Shown here one piece after another: positions 51,907 to 62,267 of a stretch of DNA of 64,000 bases. The number at the start of each line of letters is the position of its first letter. Positions within the stretch are counted from its first letter, which is position 1. The notes below the pieces were generated by a model. It made no database searches and was not told where the DNA came from. It saw nothing but the letters and a program-made list of their open reading frames with translations. Source of the DNA: Gonocerus acuteangulatus (lineage: Eukaryota > Arthropoda > Insecta > Hemiptera > Coreidae). Where the stretch lies: the NCBI GenBank assembly GCA_946811695.1, contig OX328130.1:69861973-69925972 (forward strand), given 5' to 3'. The translations under genes and the position numbers were made by a program.

Positions 51907-52385
51907 CAGGTCATCCCATAAGTAATGTCGGTGGACTTTAGAATGTGTCGATCCAAGTTTTTCTGCTAGCTCTTCAACTGTTACAACAGGATTTTCTTCT
52001 ACAGTAGCCTGCAGGATTTGGTCGTCAAGTTCTGTTGGTCGACCTTGATGAAGCTTGTCTTCAAGCTTACGGTTTCCCGCTCGAAATCGTTCAAACCACC
52101 ACAGCACTTGTTGATCAATAATGGCATTTTCGCCATATATTTCTACAAGTTTTCGATAAGTTGAAGCATAATTTTCTCATTTATTGAATTCCCAAAGCAT
52201 AACATGGTGTAAATGGTGTCTTGGGAGATCCATTTCGAAATTTCAGCACAGAATAAATAAGTTCCACCAACCAAAACATGATAAATGGAAGGGAATTTAA
52301 TGCTATAATAAACAAAAATAAATTGAAAAGGAGGGAACATAAACAGACAGAATATTAAAAACCAACATTACTTATGGTATGACTG
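51907..52385 (-). mobile_element. Mariner-derived MITE, copy 3
   Basis: Inverted ends CAGGTCATCCCATAAGTAAT and ATTACTTATGGTATGACTG with TA outside. The minus strand keeps WFERFRAGNRKLEDK, GRPTELDDQILQA and [15 protein letters not shown], the transposase DNA-binding region; the catalytic domain is missing with the same deletion as in copy 1. Confidence 0.85.
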
Positions 52386-53119
52386 TCATATTAGAATTTG
52401 GCGATAGAAAAGCAATTAAATTAGAGTTAGGAATAATTTTACTTAGGTTTGAAGTTAAAATAAATAAATAATTAGTTTTATTTTAGAATAAGTTCATTCA
52501 ACGAATAGAAAATTTTACAATTAATATTAAAAAAAATAAAATGGATTCCTTACAGTGTGCCATATATTTTCAAATAGGCCAAATGAAATTAATTGATAAA
52601 AAAAAAAATTAGAAATTAAAATTTGACTAGACCTTAATAAAACTAATGTAATCATCAATGAATGCTGCTAACATTTTATTTCTAGTAAACATGAAAGATG
52701 ATAGAATAGTGTACAAATGAATCGATCCATGCAAAAAGAGCTTCAGTCCATAATTAGTAGTTTTGAGAAAACGAGAAAAAACTGTCTACACCCTTCATTT
52801 GTTTTATTATTGTGCTATTTTTTTTTTTGTTTGAGTACCCCACACTGACACAAGTTATATATGAAACATTGCATAAAATAATGCATTTGTTATTACTAAC
52901 AAATGCATTATATTATTAAAATAAAATAATAGTACTTGGACTGAAGCTCTTCTTGCATGGAACAGCCTAAGGAGTACCTCCTTGCAAAATATAAGGTCCA
53001 ATATAATGTAAAACATTGTAGGATATATTGAGTAACAGTTTATTATCAATGGTACAATATGTAAGAATTATTTGCATGATATAAAGTTCATACAATGAGT
53101 AATGTAATGCTTAATCGTC

Positions 53120-53515
53120 TTAAACTTCATCTATGTTTATAGTTGTTGGCCAACCCAATATTTCATAGTAGAAATTCTTGTGCTCTTTGGAAACGTATGG
53201 CATCAACTTCTTAATGTCTTCAATTTTTTTCTCCTTGATGGGGACCTTCACTCCTGGGTAGGCAAGATTGGGAGGGAACACTGGAGCCTGAAGACCTTGG
53301 CATAAACAAAAGGTATGTGCTACAATGCCGTTAGTGAATTTTTTTACTACATGTGTTTCTGTGGCAACAATGCATTGGACTAAAGTCCTCTTAACATAGA
53401 AATGTGTAGTGACCGTCAGAGATAACGAATCCACCACTAACTCATATTTGGAAAAAAATGGACTGAAGCTCTTTTTTGCATGGATCGATTCAAATATATA
53501 AATTGAGGCCAACAA
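53120..53515 (-). CDS. Unidentified ORF, 131 aa, possible TE fragment
   Basis: An open frame with ordered-looking composition: LTVTTHFYVKRTLVQCIVAT, GLQAPVFPPNLAYPGVKVPI and KKIEDIKKLMPYVSKEHKNF. I cannot name the family. The nearby phrase GACTGAAGCTCTT...GCATGG occurs at 52938 and 53459 and inverted at 52723, which points to mobile DNA rather than a host gene. Confidence 0.4.
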   Translation of the reverse strand: MLASIYIFESIHAKKSFSPFFSKYELVVDSLSLTVTTHFYVKRTLVQCIVATETHVVKKFTNGIVAHTFCLCQGLQAPVFPPNLAYPGVKVPIKEKKIEDIKKLMPYVSKEHKNFYYEILGWPTTINIDEV

Positions 53516-53696
53516 TTTAGCCCTTTTAAAGGCTGTGAAAGTCGAAATTATAATATATATTTTTAAAGTGTATTATTATTATTACACAGTAACGTAAGTA
53601 AATCAACGGCTAAGTGCGGACTTTTAGTAAGTCATGTTTATTACAAAACTGTGTCAAGTATTTTATTAGGAACCTCAAAGTAGTTATTATGTTATA

Positions 53697-54857
53697 CAGG
53701 GCATCCCATATATGAGAGCCATAATCGAAATATCTCTAAACCGTTGGTGATATCGTGAAATCAGGAAGGGCCAAATTTGTATTTTTCATCAAGACATTTT
53801 AGATGCATCATTTTTTAATCCCCAAAAAATTACTTAAATCTAAGAAGTGCACGCTCAAAAGTCGGCGTTTCCTGTTAACCCCATTTTTTAAAATACATTT
53901 TTGAAAACTAATAAAAAAATAATGTAACACGTGTATTTTTGTTTTGCTTAGTGTTTAGCAATAAAATGGTGACCAAGTTTGTACCTATATTCAATATCAC
54001 AAGTGTAGATTTGATTTCTACCACTTTCAAACATGATTTTTTTTTAATAAAGTAATTGTAGTTTTATCCACAGATTCAATTACAAATATTTTATTTTCCA
54101 AGCTATCAAATCTCTCTACCAACTACCTTCAGCAATAATTTTCAGATATTCTATCAATAAATCAATAATTTTTGTTTTGTTATAGGTGTATCAACAATTA
54201 GGCTATTAACGCTGGGCTATCTACAGGTTGCCACCCTTTTATAATGCCAACAGCAGGTGGTTGGTCACCCATTCAAGTACTGGCCACACCCGACGTTGCT
54301 TAACCTCTGGGATCAATGGGAACCGATGCATCAACGTGGCTTTAGCTATTGGCTTTTAATGTAAATATTTATCTTTTTTGAGTAAATCCTTGTTTTACAT
54401 ACACTTATTTAGAAAAATAATAGTTCTTATACTTCTAATAAAATATTGAAAGATAGAGACATGTATTTCCAGTTGTTAAATTCCAGTAGTTCTGTCTGAT
54501 GTTATTTTGATGTTTACACTAGTAAAGTATCTATTTATTATTTTACAAAAAAAAAAAAGAAGTTATATTTGGTAGACATCAAATCTGCTTTTGTGCCATT
54601 GGATATAGGCACGACCTTGGCAAAATTCAGGCGTTTCTTCATTTTTTGAGTAGTTTTCAAGAATGTATTAAAAATTGTGGGGTAAAGAGGAAAAATAAAC
54701 TTTTGAGCGCATGCTACATAGTTAATACCGAATTTTTGGAAATTTACAAATGACGAATCTGAAATGTCTCGATGAGAGCTACAACTTTGGTACTTTGCGA
54801 TATCTCTAACTGTTCAAAAGATACTTCAATTGTGGCCTGCATATACGGGACACCCTG
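53697..54857. mobile_element. TA-flanked MITE with CAGGGTGTCCC-type ends
   Basis: CAGGGCATCCCATATATGAG left and CATATACGGGACACCCTG right, TA outside. No transposase; it hosts the 5S SINE at 54184. Confidence 0.7.
54184..54353 (-). mobile_element. 5S rRNA-derived SINE inside a MITE
   Basis: Minus-strand 5S head (GCCAATAGCTAAAGCCACG, AGGTTAAGCAACGTCGGG) and the ACAGGTTGCCACCC body. It is nested in the MITE 53697-54857. Confidence 0.75.
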
Positions 54858-54869
54858 TATACATATACA

Positions 54870-56916
54870 TGAGAGTGTTTCAGATTTAACAATTACATAT
54901 CCCCGTCATCCCAATAGTAGTTGTGCCTTTTGTTGAAAAATAGTTTTGTTATGAAATCTGTGGCCTTTGAGCTCAAATTCTAGTTTAGTGAACAAAAAAA
55001 GCCTCTTGGAGCAAAATCTGGAGACTGAGAGGATTAACTGACAGTTCAAACAGTAATTCAGTGAATTATCACCGTGGGAACATCAGAAGTTTGAGAGGGT
55101 TCATCATCTTGATGGTACAAGATTTCTTTATTCTGCAAATGTGGTTGTTTTTCCTCATTTACAGCATTCAGCCTAAAGAACGTTGGTCTGCTTACACCAT
55201 ATATGTGCAAACCTCAATTAATGCCATGCTTTTCTAAGTCCTCAACTTAATTCTGTAATAAGAGTTGAGAAACACGTGTGCACTCAACCGTCGTAATGTT
55301 GGGGGGTTATTCTTTGCCCCAATAATCTGATTAAATGAAGCATATGCTAAATTTTATCATCCACACTTGTTAATAGGATTTATTTTTTTATAATAAAGAA
55401 TAAAAATTGTGTTTAAATGCTGACTGGTATAATAACTTAAGACTGATCAAATTTATTTAACTATGTTTTTTAAATAAATTATATATTTTGAAATACCTTT
55501 CCTGTTGTTTATACTTAATTCCTTACTTAATGATACATTTTTCTTTCTCAGAGTAACATGTATTCTAATTAAATTTGTATATATTATATAGAATTGCTTT
55601 TGTTTTTAGTTTACATAGTTAACAATCTGATGTTTTCTTAGTTTTAATTTATTTACAAACTAGCCTTTATACTTGTATTACAAAAAAATTAAAATTTATT
55701 TTGTTATTGTTGGGACTGTGTTTTATTATCATACTTCCTTCTAGCACCTAAAGGTATGTAGCTATTGAGGAATGGTCACCTTCCACTTACCCCGATTTGG
55801 CCTTAGGAGTTATCAACAAAGAAACATTTTTAACACATTTATTTATTAAAATGATAATAAAGCTTTATTATATTTACAAGTTATTGACAATATTTACAAA
55901 GATAAATACAGGAAGACATAAATTAATTATAAATAGGCAGATTTTATGTTGAAATTCTTTAAAGACTTCAATACTTTAAAGAATTTATTAAGAATTAATT
56001 CAGCTAAGAGATTTTCAGAAAAATCTAGATTTTGCAGTTTCAGCATGAGTTTAGGCAGCCTTCTTCAGCTAAAAATAAATATGCGCAATTGCAAAAGATA
56101 ATAATCAAAACAGTTAACAACATTTTAAATCATGAAAATACGTTATAAACAATTTTTTTATGTGCATATTAAGTAAACAAAGTTTTTTTCTGAACAAATT
56201 AAACAGTATTTTTATACAGAACGTATTTAAGAGTAGGTAAATTAACAGAGGAATTTCAGGGAGGTTAGAAGTGTCTGTTTCGCAAATATTCCAAGTGTTA
56301 TTTCGTCGAAACCTAAATTAACACAAAAGTGGAAAAATTGATTTTTTGTAACTTTTCTTCAAAATCACTCAGTTGAATTGAAACATTTGGTATTCAATCA
56401 ATGCAGAATTTAATGATCTAAATGTTTGGTAACAGTAAACTTTTCGATTAAATGTTTTGAATCAGAGGAATTTTAGAAAACCCGTGGAAATTTCTAAGTT
56501 TTTCCCAGATTATAGCTCAACTCAGAAATTGGGGCAAATGTCATATTATTGATATATGTTTCCAATTTGAATAAATAAAACAGCTTCTAGACTTCCACTG
56601 ATTTTTTTTTTTTCAGCACCACTCTTTTCATAGCTAATTTGACTGGCCTATTTGTACACCATTAAAAACTAAAAGTTATTTTTCTATAAGCGAATAAATG
56701 TATACATAAAATGCAGAACTGGGAATGGTTACTTGTCCTAGCCTAGTCATTTTTTTAGTCATCTCGAGAGAGACTCCTCTTTTGGAATGAAGTAGGGATA
56801 TAAGGTATATGGTCAGCCATCAGTTGTTCATGACTGTTTTTCTCTCTGTAGTACACAAATTCATAAACTGAAACCAGCATTTTTAAATAATGTGAACGTA
56901 AATAAATTAATATTAA
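54870..56916. other. Intergenic DNA, nothing recognised
   Basis: AT-rich. 56035-56080 on the minus strand has CTGAAGAAGGC...GCTGAAAC, a hammerhead-like phrase with poor stem; 55741-55775 has the GTAGCTATTGAGGAATGG start of the composite family. Confidence 0.45.
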
Positions 56917-56940
56917 TATATATATATATATATATATATT
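56917..56940. repeat. (TA)n tract
   Basis: A short TA run directly 5' of the LTR copy, likely its insertion target. Confidence 0.8.
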
Positions 56941-57688
56941 GTAATGATATTTTACATTACAAATTTAAAATTTTGAAAAATTAACAAAAAATTCTGAAAA
57001 TCCAAAAAGCTCATTGATATGGTGGATTCATTGCTGGGATAAGCAAATATTATTTGTTATATTTGTCTAGCAGTCGATACAGGTAGCATTGGATACTGGT
57101 AGGACGCTCCCGCCAAGAAAGTTAGTCAAGTCAGTTGAAAAGAAGCTCCAGTCTCATACCTGCAGTTCAGTTGAAAAGAAGATACAGTCACATACAGTTG
57201 AGTTCAGTTGAAACGAAGCTCCAGTCTCATATGTGCAGTTGAGTTGAATGGAAGATCTAGTCTCATACGGTAGTGCAGTTCAAGAGAAGCTACAGTCTAA
57301 ATCGTGATCCAGTTAGATGCAGTCCTAATGCAGCTCTAGTTCAGTGCATAGCTAGTCTCATATGGTCATCAGTTTTCATGAAGCCTAGGCTCAGTCCGTT
57401 AATGGAGATACAGTTGTAAAGAAGATCCTGTCATATGCAGTTAATACGAAGCTGGCTTTATATCAGGTAATGCTTGTTTATCCATATGCCTGGATGTAGC
57501 TTATCCATGAGTTTTTTATTTATTTTTTTATTATTTAAAATTATCTCTGTTCTATTTTACTGGACTCGAACCTGACCCCTGAGATAAAGAGTTTTTAAAA
57601 TTAAATATTATACATTTTGTCGACCCAACATGGCGCAATTATTTAATTTAAAAATATTTTAAATCATTCTTTTAATTTAAATTATAAC
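56940..57688 (+). mobile_element. LTR copy, inverted partner of the solo LTR
   Basis: TGTAATGATATTTTACATTA...ATTATAACA, 749 bp, same family as 50929-51674. It is followed by TTTTGGCACATCAACGTGTG, which resembles a primer-binding site, so it may be a 5' LTR whose internal part is lost. Confidence 0.65.
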
Positions 57689-57768
57689 ATTTTGGCACAT
57701 CAACGTGTGGCTATTAATAATTTTTTTATATTAAATTATAACATTTTAGTAGGTAAGATTTAGCGGCT

Positions 57769-57832
57769 CTGGATCAAGGTCACACATGATGTTGCATGAC
57801 GTTAAACATGACCTTGATTTAGAGCCGCCAAA
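57769..57832. repeat. Hairpin just upstream of the Gypsy LTR
   Basis: GCGGCTCTGGATCAAGGTCA and TGACCTTGATTTAGAGCCGC are inverted around a 24-nt loop. Confidence 0.7.
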
Positions 57833-57879
57833 AATGTAGAGTCAATGACCTTGACCCCCCCCCCCCTACCCCCAACTCT

Positions 57880-58500
57880 AACCCCCATCCCCCTACATGA
57901 TCCTTCGACCGCGTCTAGATAACTACTGAGCACTCCATAATAAATGATGTCATCCCTCCCCCCACTACCCCCCAACCCTAACCCCCATCCCCCCTACATG
58001 ATCCTTCGACCGCGTCTAGATAAGAACTGAGAACTCCATAAGAAATGACGTCATTCCCCCCTCCCCTCCATAAAACGTATCTTCTTCGACTCCCCAATAA
58101 AAAAAAACTTACCTTCTTCGACCGCGCCTAGATAACTACTGAAAACTCCATAATAAATGACGCCCCCTCCCACTAACCCCAACCCCCATCATGATCCTTC
58201 GACCGCGTCTAGATAACAACTGAGAACTCCATAATAAATGACGTCATTCCCCCCTCCATCACCAACAACCCCCTCCATAAAACTTATCTTCTTCGACTCC
58301 CCAATAAAAAAAAAACTTACCTTCTTCGACCGCGTCTAGATAACAACTGAGAACTCCATAATAAATTAAGTCATTCCTCCCACGCCTCCCCTCCATGAAA
58401 CTTATCTTCTTCGACTGAGTTGTCCCATAAAAAACTTACCTTCTTCGACCGCATCTAGATAATAACTGAGAACTCCATAAGAAATTACGTCATTCCCCCC
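57880..58500 (+). promoter_or_regulatory. Tandem repeats with CRE sites in the LTR
   Basis: Six units of 80-130 bp begin CTTCGACCGCGTCTAGATAA (57904, 58015, 58116, 58197, 58324, 58443) and run into AACTCCATAATAAATGACGT. The CRE TGACGTCA is exact at 58046 and 58239 and degenerate in the others. A U3 enhancer role is inferred. Confidence 0.55.
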
Positions 58501-58869
58501 TCCCCTCCATAAAACCTATCTTCTCCGACTGCCCCCTCCCCAATAAAAAAAAAATCTTACCTCCTTCCAGCGAGTCTTGATTACAACTGACCCATCCAGA
58601 CACCCCTCACGAGCTGTGTTCCACTTTATTTATTCAATTAGTATAAATATTGTAGTTAGTTACTAGTTGTATACGAACGAGAGCAGATGTCTAAGTTAAT
58701 ACGTAAAAATTTTAGATATGAAGAGAATCGCCTATCGACATTTGTCGGTTGGCGTTCTCCAGTGAGTCCTTTGGAATTAGCTGCCGCTGGATTTTATTAC
58801 CTCCAAGTATACACTTACATCCTGACACCTGTACCTAGACGCCAAGTCAGCAGCTCCTCCCAGATCTAG

Positions 58870-58877
58870 TATATAAG
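58870..58877 (+). promoter_or_regulatory. TATA box of the Gypsy LTR
   Basis: TATATAAG is followed by a pyrimidine-rich stretch; a start near 58900 would place AATAAA (58997-59002) in R. A weaker TATAAA lies at 58642. Confidence 0.45.
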
Positions 58878-58996
58878 ATCCCCTCCTTTCCCATCCTATT
58901 CATTATCCTTCCGTCTTTATGCCAGTATTGTTGTAAGCATCATTATATCATTTGATTCATGTTCTTAAAGTTCTTGGTGTAAATGTAAATTTTGGA

Positions 58997-59002
58997 AATA
59001 AA
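58997..59002 (+). terminator. LTR polyadenylation signal
   Basis: AATAAA, about 30 bp before the LTR end, followed by a T-run. Confidence 0.5.
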
Positions 59003-59039
59003 GTTTTTTTAAAGTCTACCGTGCGTTGCAAGATCTATC

Positions 59040-59061
59040 TGGCGCCCGAATAACAGGGACC
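59040..59061 (+). other. Primer-binding site, lysine tRNA type
   Basis: TGGCGCCCGA then ACAGGGACC, the complement of a lysine tRNA 3' end, with three extra bases (ATA) in the middle. It defines the 5' LTR boundary. Confidence 0.75.
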
Positions 59062-59418
59062 GGTGCTGTGGAATTTTTTTTTTTTTTACATTCTTCAAAG
59101 CCTCCACCAAGGACACAGGAAGACATCTGTATCTTCAAGATCCAGTCAGGAGAAGCCGGAACACCGCTATTTTTCGCAGGAGTATCTCAATACTCAGCCT
59201 ACCGTTCCAGAACCAACAAAACTGATTATCTTCGCAGCGCACGGGGGACGGAAGAATTAAGGACAACATCAGCGTCAGGGAACTTCAAAAACGTAAGAGT
59301 TACTTGGCTTGACAAATTTAAAATATTTTTTAAATTTTTACTTATATACAATTTTTCTTTATTTATATATTTGGTAAAGGTATTGTTTTATTATATTATT
59401 TTATCATTTCATTAGTAT
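59062..59418 (+). other. Gypsy leader with possible small intron
   Basis: Untranslated leader. AAAAC/GTAAGAG at 59291 and TTTCATTAG/TATATG at 59413 could splice out a 124-nt AT-rich intron just before gag; the donor could also serve a spliced 3' ORF. The open frame across the leader has no Gag features. Confidence 0.35.
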
Positions 59419-60501
59419 ATGTCCACTCTTAGAGAACGACTTGATCAACATAGGAAAATTGACATGCCTGCAACAATGACTACTTACGCCCTCACCAAAG
59501 AAGACTATGACCATATACCCACATACAACGGTAACCCCGAAGACTTACTCTATTTCACGGAATCCGTTAATGCAGTCTATACCAACACATGGCAGGCGAA
59601 CAACACCTTAGCTGAACACAATCATGCACGTTTATTAGAAAAAGTTAAGGCACGACTCACTGGCAACGCAAGACACTGCCTACTCACAAACACTTTTCTC
59701 AATATAACTGACTTACTTAAGTACCTAAAAAACAGCTTTCGTGACTCGAGAACTGTCAAACAGCTGTCTACAGAACTATTTAACAGCCGACCCTACTACA
59801 ATGAACACCCCATACAATACATTGACAGAGTCGCAAGTAAACGAGCACTCATATACTCTCGACTGCAAATGGAAGAGAAGGTTGATGTGCCCGCTTACCT
59901 TGCATATAAAGACGCGGAAATCATTCATCACGTCACTACAAACTTACACCCTAACATCTGTGACTTCTTGAAGCACATTAAACTAAACACCCTTGACGAT
60001 GTTCGGAACACTTTACACAATGAAGCCTCGCACATAGTCGAACGACTCTATCGCTCACACAGGACAACCTTTCGACAAAACACTCCACACAAATCGCAGC
60101 GATACCCCCCACGACGGGAAGACTTTTATAGGGAACGCCCTACTCATACATACGACACACGACATCACGCACACCCCCCAGAACAGAGGTCATTTCAATG
60201 GAAACCACCCCAATGGGACAGACCTCACTACTCGAATACACATACAGCCCCACATACCAGAGACTGGGACGCCGAAAAACAAGAACATTTTTTTAAAAAA
60301 GCTCCCTCACCACCACGTCATGAGTCACAGAATACAGTGTCCATGCGTACCATTAGATCCAACACGCAACCTCTAAACCACATAAGTACAGATGACAGAA
60401 TTTCACGGTTGGAAAGCAATTTGACTTCACTCATGGACAAACTTGATCATTTTTTAGACTTAGGGCGGCCCAACGCCAAACCACCCCCGAACATACACTA
60501 G
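59419..60501 (+). CDS. gag: Ty3/Gypsy Gag, intact, 360 aa
   Basis: Capsid-type protein of a Metaviridae-like retroelement. The first half has a capsid-like helical region (YNGNPEDLLYFTESVNAVY, LTGNARHCLL); the second half is Arg/His/Pro-rich with no CCHC zinc knuckle, as in gypsy/17.6/297-type elements. It ends with a short coiled coil (RISRLESNLTSLMDKL). Start is the first ATG after the leader. The pol frame overlaps its end through the TTTTTTA site at 60450. The frame is uninterrupted, unlike pol. Confidence 0.85.
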   Translation: MSTLRERLDQHRKIDMPATMTTYALTKEDYDHIPTYNGNPEDLLYFTESVNAVYTNTWQANNTLAEHNHARLLEKVKARLTGNARHCLLTNTFLNITDLLKYLKNSFRDSRTVKQLSTELFNSRPYYNEHPIQYIDRVASKRALIYSRLQMEEKVDVPAYLAYKDAEIIHHVTTNLHPNICDFLKHIKLNTLDDVRNTLHNEASHIVERLYRSHRTTFRQNTPHKSQRYPPRREDFYRERPTHTYDTRHHAHPPEQRSFQWKPPQWDRPHYSNTHTAPHTRDWDAEKQEHFFKKAPSPPRHESQNTVSMRTIRSNTQPLNHISTDDRISRLESNLTSLMDKLDHFLDLGRPNAKPPPNIH

Positions 60502-60632
60502 CCCTAACTGAGAGTTTACCCTCCTTCACTGACTACAAAGACAAGACTTGGCTCATTGATACAGGCTCCACTCAAAATTATATACATCCAAGTGCTTTAC
60601 CTGATGGCACTCAAATACAATCAGAAGATTAA
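60447..60632 (+). pseudogene. pol: Gypsy protease, N-terminal segment
   Basis: In the -1 frame, WLIDTGSTQNYIHPSAL holds the aspartic protease DTG site. The frame runs into TAA at 60630; the continuation is in another frame, so an indel lies near 60600-60632. Confidence 0.8.
60450..60456 (+). promoter_or_regulatory. -1 ribosomal frameshift site TTTTTTA
   Basis: In gag phase it reads T-TTT-TTA (X-XXY-YYZ). The -1 frame opens at 60447, right after its TGA at 60444-60446, and leads into protease; gag stops 45 nt later. Placement is exactly what a -1 shift needs. Confidence 0.75.
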
Positions 60633-61440
60633 CCTTGCGCCATTTCTGGGTCTCGACAATAATCTCTGTGCGAAATTTCTAATATTTCCCTCTAGTTCTA
60701 AGTATGATTTTTTATTGGGTTACAATACCCTCACTGACACTAAAAGCGTTTTAGATTTACATAACGGCATTATTAAGCTATTTGACGGTCATGTAATAAT
60801 TAACAATAATAAAATATGTAACATTCATGATATTAACCATATGGATAAAAACGAATTAACAGAAGCCCTACGGACAAATCACCTAGCCGAAAAAACAAAA
60901 CAAAGGTTAATTACCTTAATTTCCAAATACCCTATAGTTTTAAAAAAGGATACCGAACCGTTACCACCGACTACCTTGTTGAAACATAAAATTCTTACCA
61001 AAACGGAAAAAACAATTTATGCGCGGAATTATAGATTCCCGGCGCATTTTAAAGATGTGGACAAAGAGATAGAAAAACTTTTAAAAACCGGCATTATAAG
61101 GGAAAGTAATTCACCGTACAATGCTCCTCTTTGGGTTGTCCCGAAGAAATTGGATGCCAGTGGGAAGAGGAAAATTCGGCTTGTTATAGATTATCGGAAA
61201 CTAAATGCTGAAACAATTCCGGATAAATATCCCCTTCCATATATTGACGATGTTTTAAACAAACTTAGTGGATCTAAATTTTTTTCAACTATTGATCTGG
61301 CTAGCGGATTTCACCAAATACCTCTAGACGAAGACTCGATACCAAAAACTGCCTTCAGCACAGACAAACTACACCTGGAATTTGTTCGTATGTCCTTCGG
61401 CGTCTGTAATGGCCCCCCCGACTTTCCAGAAAGTAGCTAA
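60633..61440 (+). pseudogene. pol: Gypsy protease tail and reverse transcriptase fingers/palm
   Basis: FLLGYNTLTD ends the protease; RT motifs follow: ESNSPYNAPLWVVPKK, IRLVIDYRKLNAETIPDKYP, FFSTIDLASGFHQIPL and FVRMSFGVCNGPP. The frame is lost at a run of seven C (61413-61419). Confidence 0.88.
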
Positions 61441-61588
61441 TGCAGCTATAGCTAATTTGCCAAATTGAGCGGTTTACATTGATGACATTATAATATTTTG
61501 AAAAACAGAAGACGAACATTTTACACACATAGAAAACGTGTTGCAACGACGCTCTCAATATAATTTAACGATACAACAAACAAACTGA
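61421..61588 (+). pseudogene. pol: Gypsy RT catalytic segment with nonsense codons
   Basis: It keeps AVYIDDIIIF (YIDD metal-binding motif) but has TGA at 61466, 61499 and 61586; the last precedes another frame change. Confidence 0.85.
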
Positions 61589-61589
61589 A

Positions 61590-62267
61590 TTGGCCTTTTT
61601 AGGACACATAGTATCTCAGGACGGACTCAGACCTAATCCCGATAAAATCCAGGCAATTGTAGACTTTCCCGTTCCGAAAACTGAAAAAGAGATAAGACAA
61701 TTCTTGGGACTTTCTGGTTATTATAGGAAATGTATCAAAGGTTACGCGGATATTTCTAAACCACTCACTCAGGCTTTAAAAGCTTCGGAACCTGTTCATC
61801 CTCATTTACTTCAAACCAGTGTTCACAAAATAAAAGACCTTATAACCAACGCGCCAATCTTAGGATATCCCGACTTTAACTTACCATTTATATTGACTAC
61901 TGATGCAAGCAACTTCGCTCTTGGTTCCGTTTTATCCCAAATATCGGAAGGGAGGGAACATCCCATTGCGTTTGCTTCACGCACATTGTCTCCAAACGAA
62001 CAAAAAAAAACAACAATTGAAAAAGAGCTGTTAGCAGTTGTTTGGGCCTGCTCTCATTTTAAACCCTATTTATATGGAAAACGTTTTACTCTTCAAACGG
62101 ATCATAAGCCCCTTACGTGGATTTTTACAATGAAAAATGCAAATAATCGGCTTATGAAATGGATATTTCAATTGTCCGAATTTGAATTTGATATTAAACA
62201 TATCCAGGGTAAAAGTAACGTGGTAGCTGACGCATGGACACATGCATGGCAATCGACACGGACATAG
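61590..62267 (+). pseudogene. pol: Gypsy RT thumb/connection and RNase H
   Basis: FLGHIVSQDGLRPNPDKI and FLGLSGYYRKCIKGYADISK, then the RNase H blocks LTTDASNFALGSVLSQ, IEKELLAVVWACSHF and TDHKPLTW. It ends at TAG 62265. Confidence 0.88.

Larger units (their letters stand above)
57835..59030 (+). mobile_element. 5' LTR of a Ty3/Gypsy element
   Basis: The 3' limit is set by the primer-binding site at 59040 (LTR ends GTTGCA). The 5' limit (TGTAGAG at 57835) is a guess. It has C-rich tandem repeats, a TATATAAG box at 58870 and AATAAA at 58997 in LTR order. No second copy exists in the window, so boundaries cannot be proven. Confidence 0.55.

Noticed and set aside
50929..57688. A DIRS or Maverick-type element with terminal inverted repeats
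   Set aside because: No tyrosine recombinase, polymerase B or integrase lies between, and the left copy has its own ATAC target duplication, so it is a solo LTR.
59026..59415. 129-aa ORF upstream of gag
   Set aside because: It spans the primer-binding site and the leader, and its composition follows T-runs; it is not a conserved protein.
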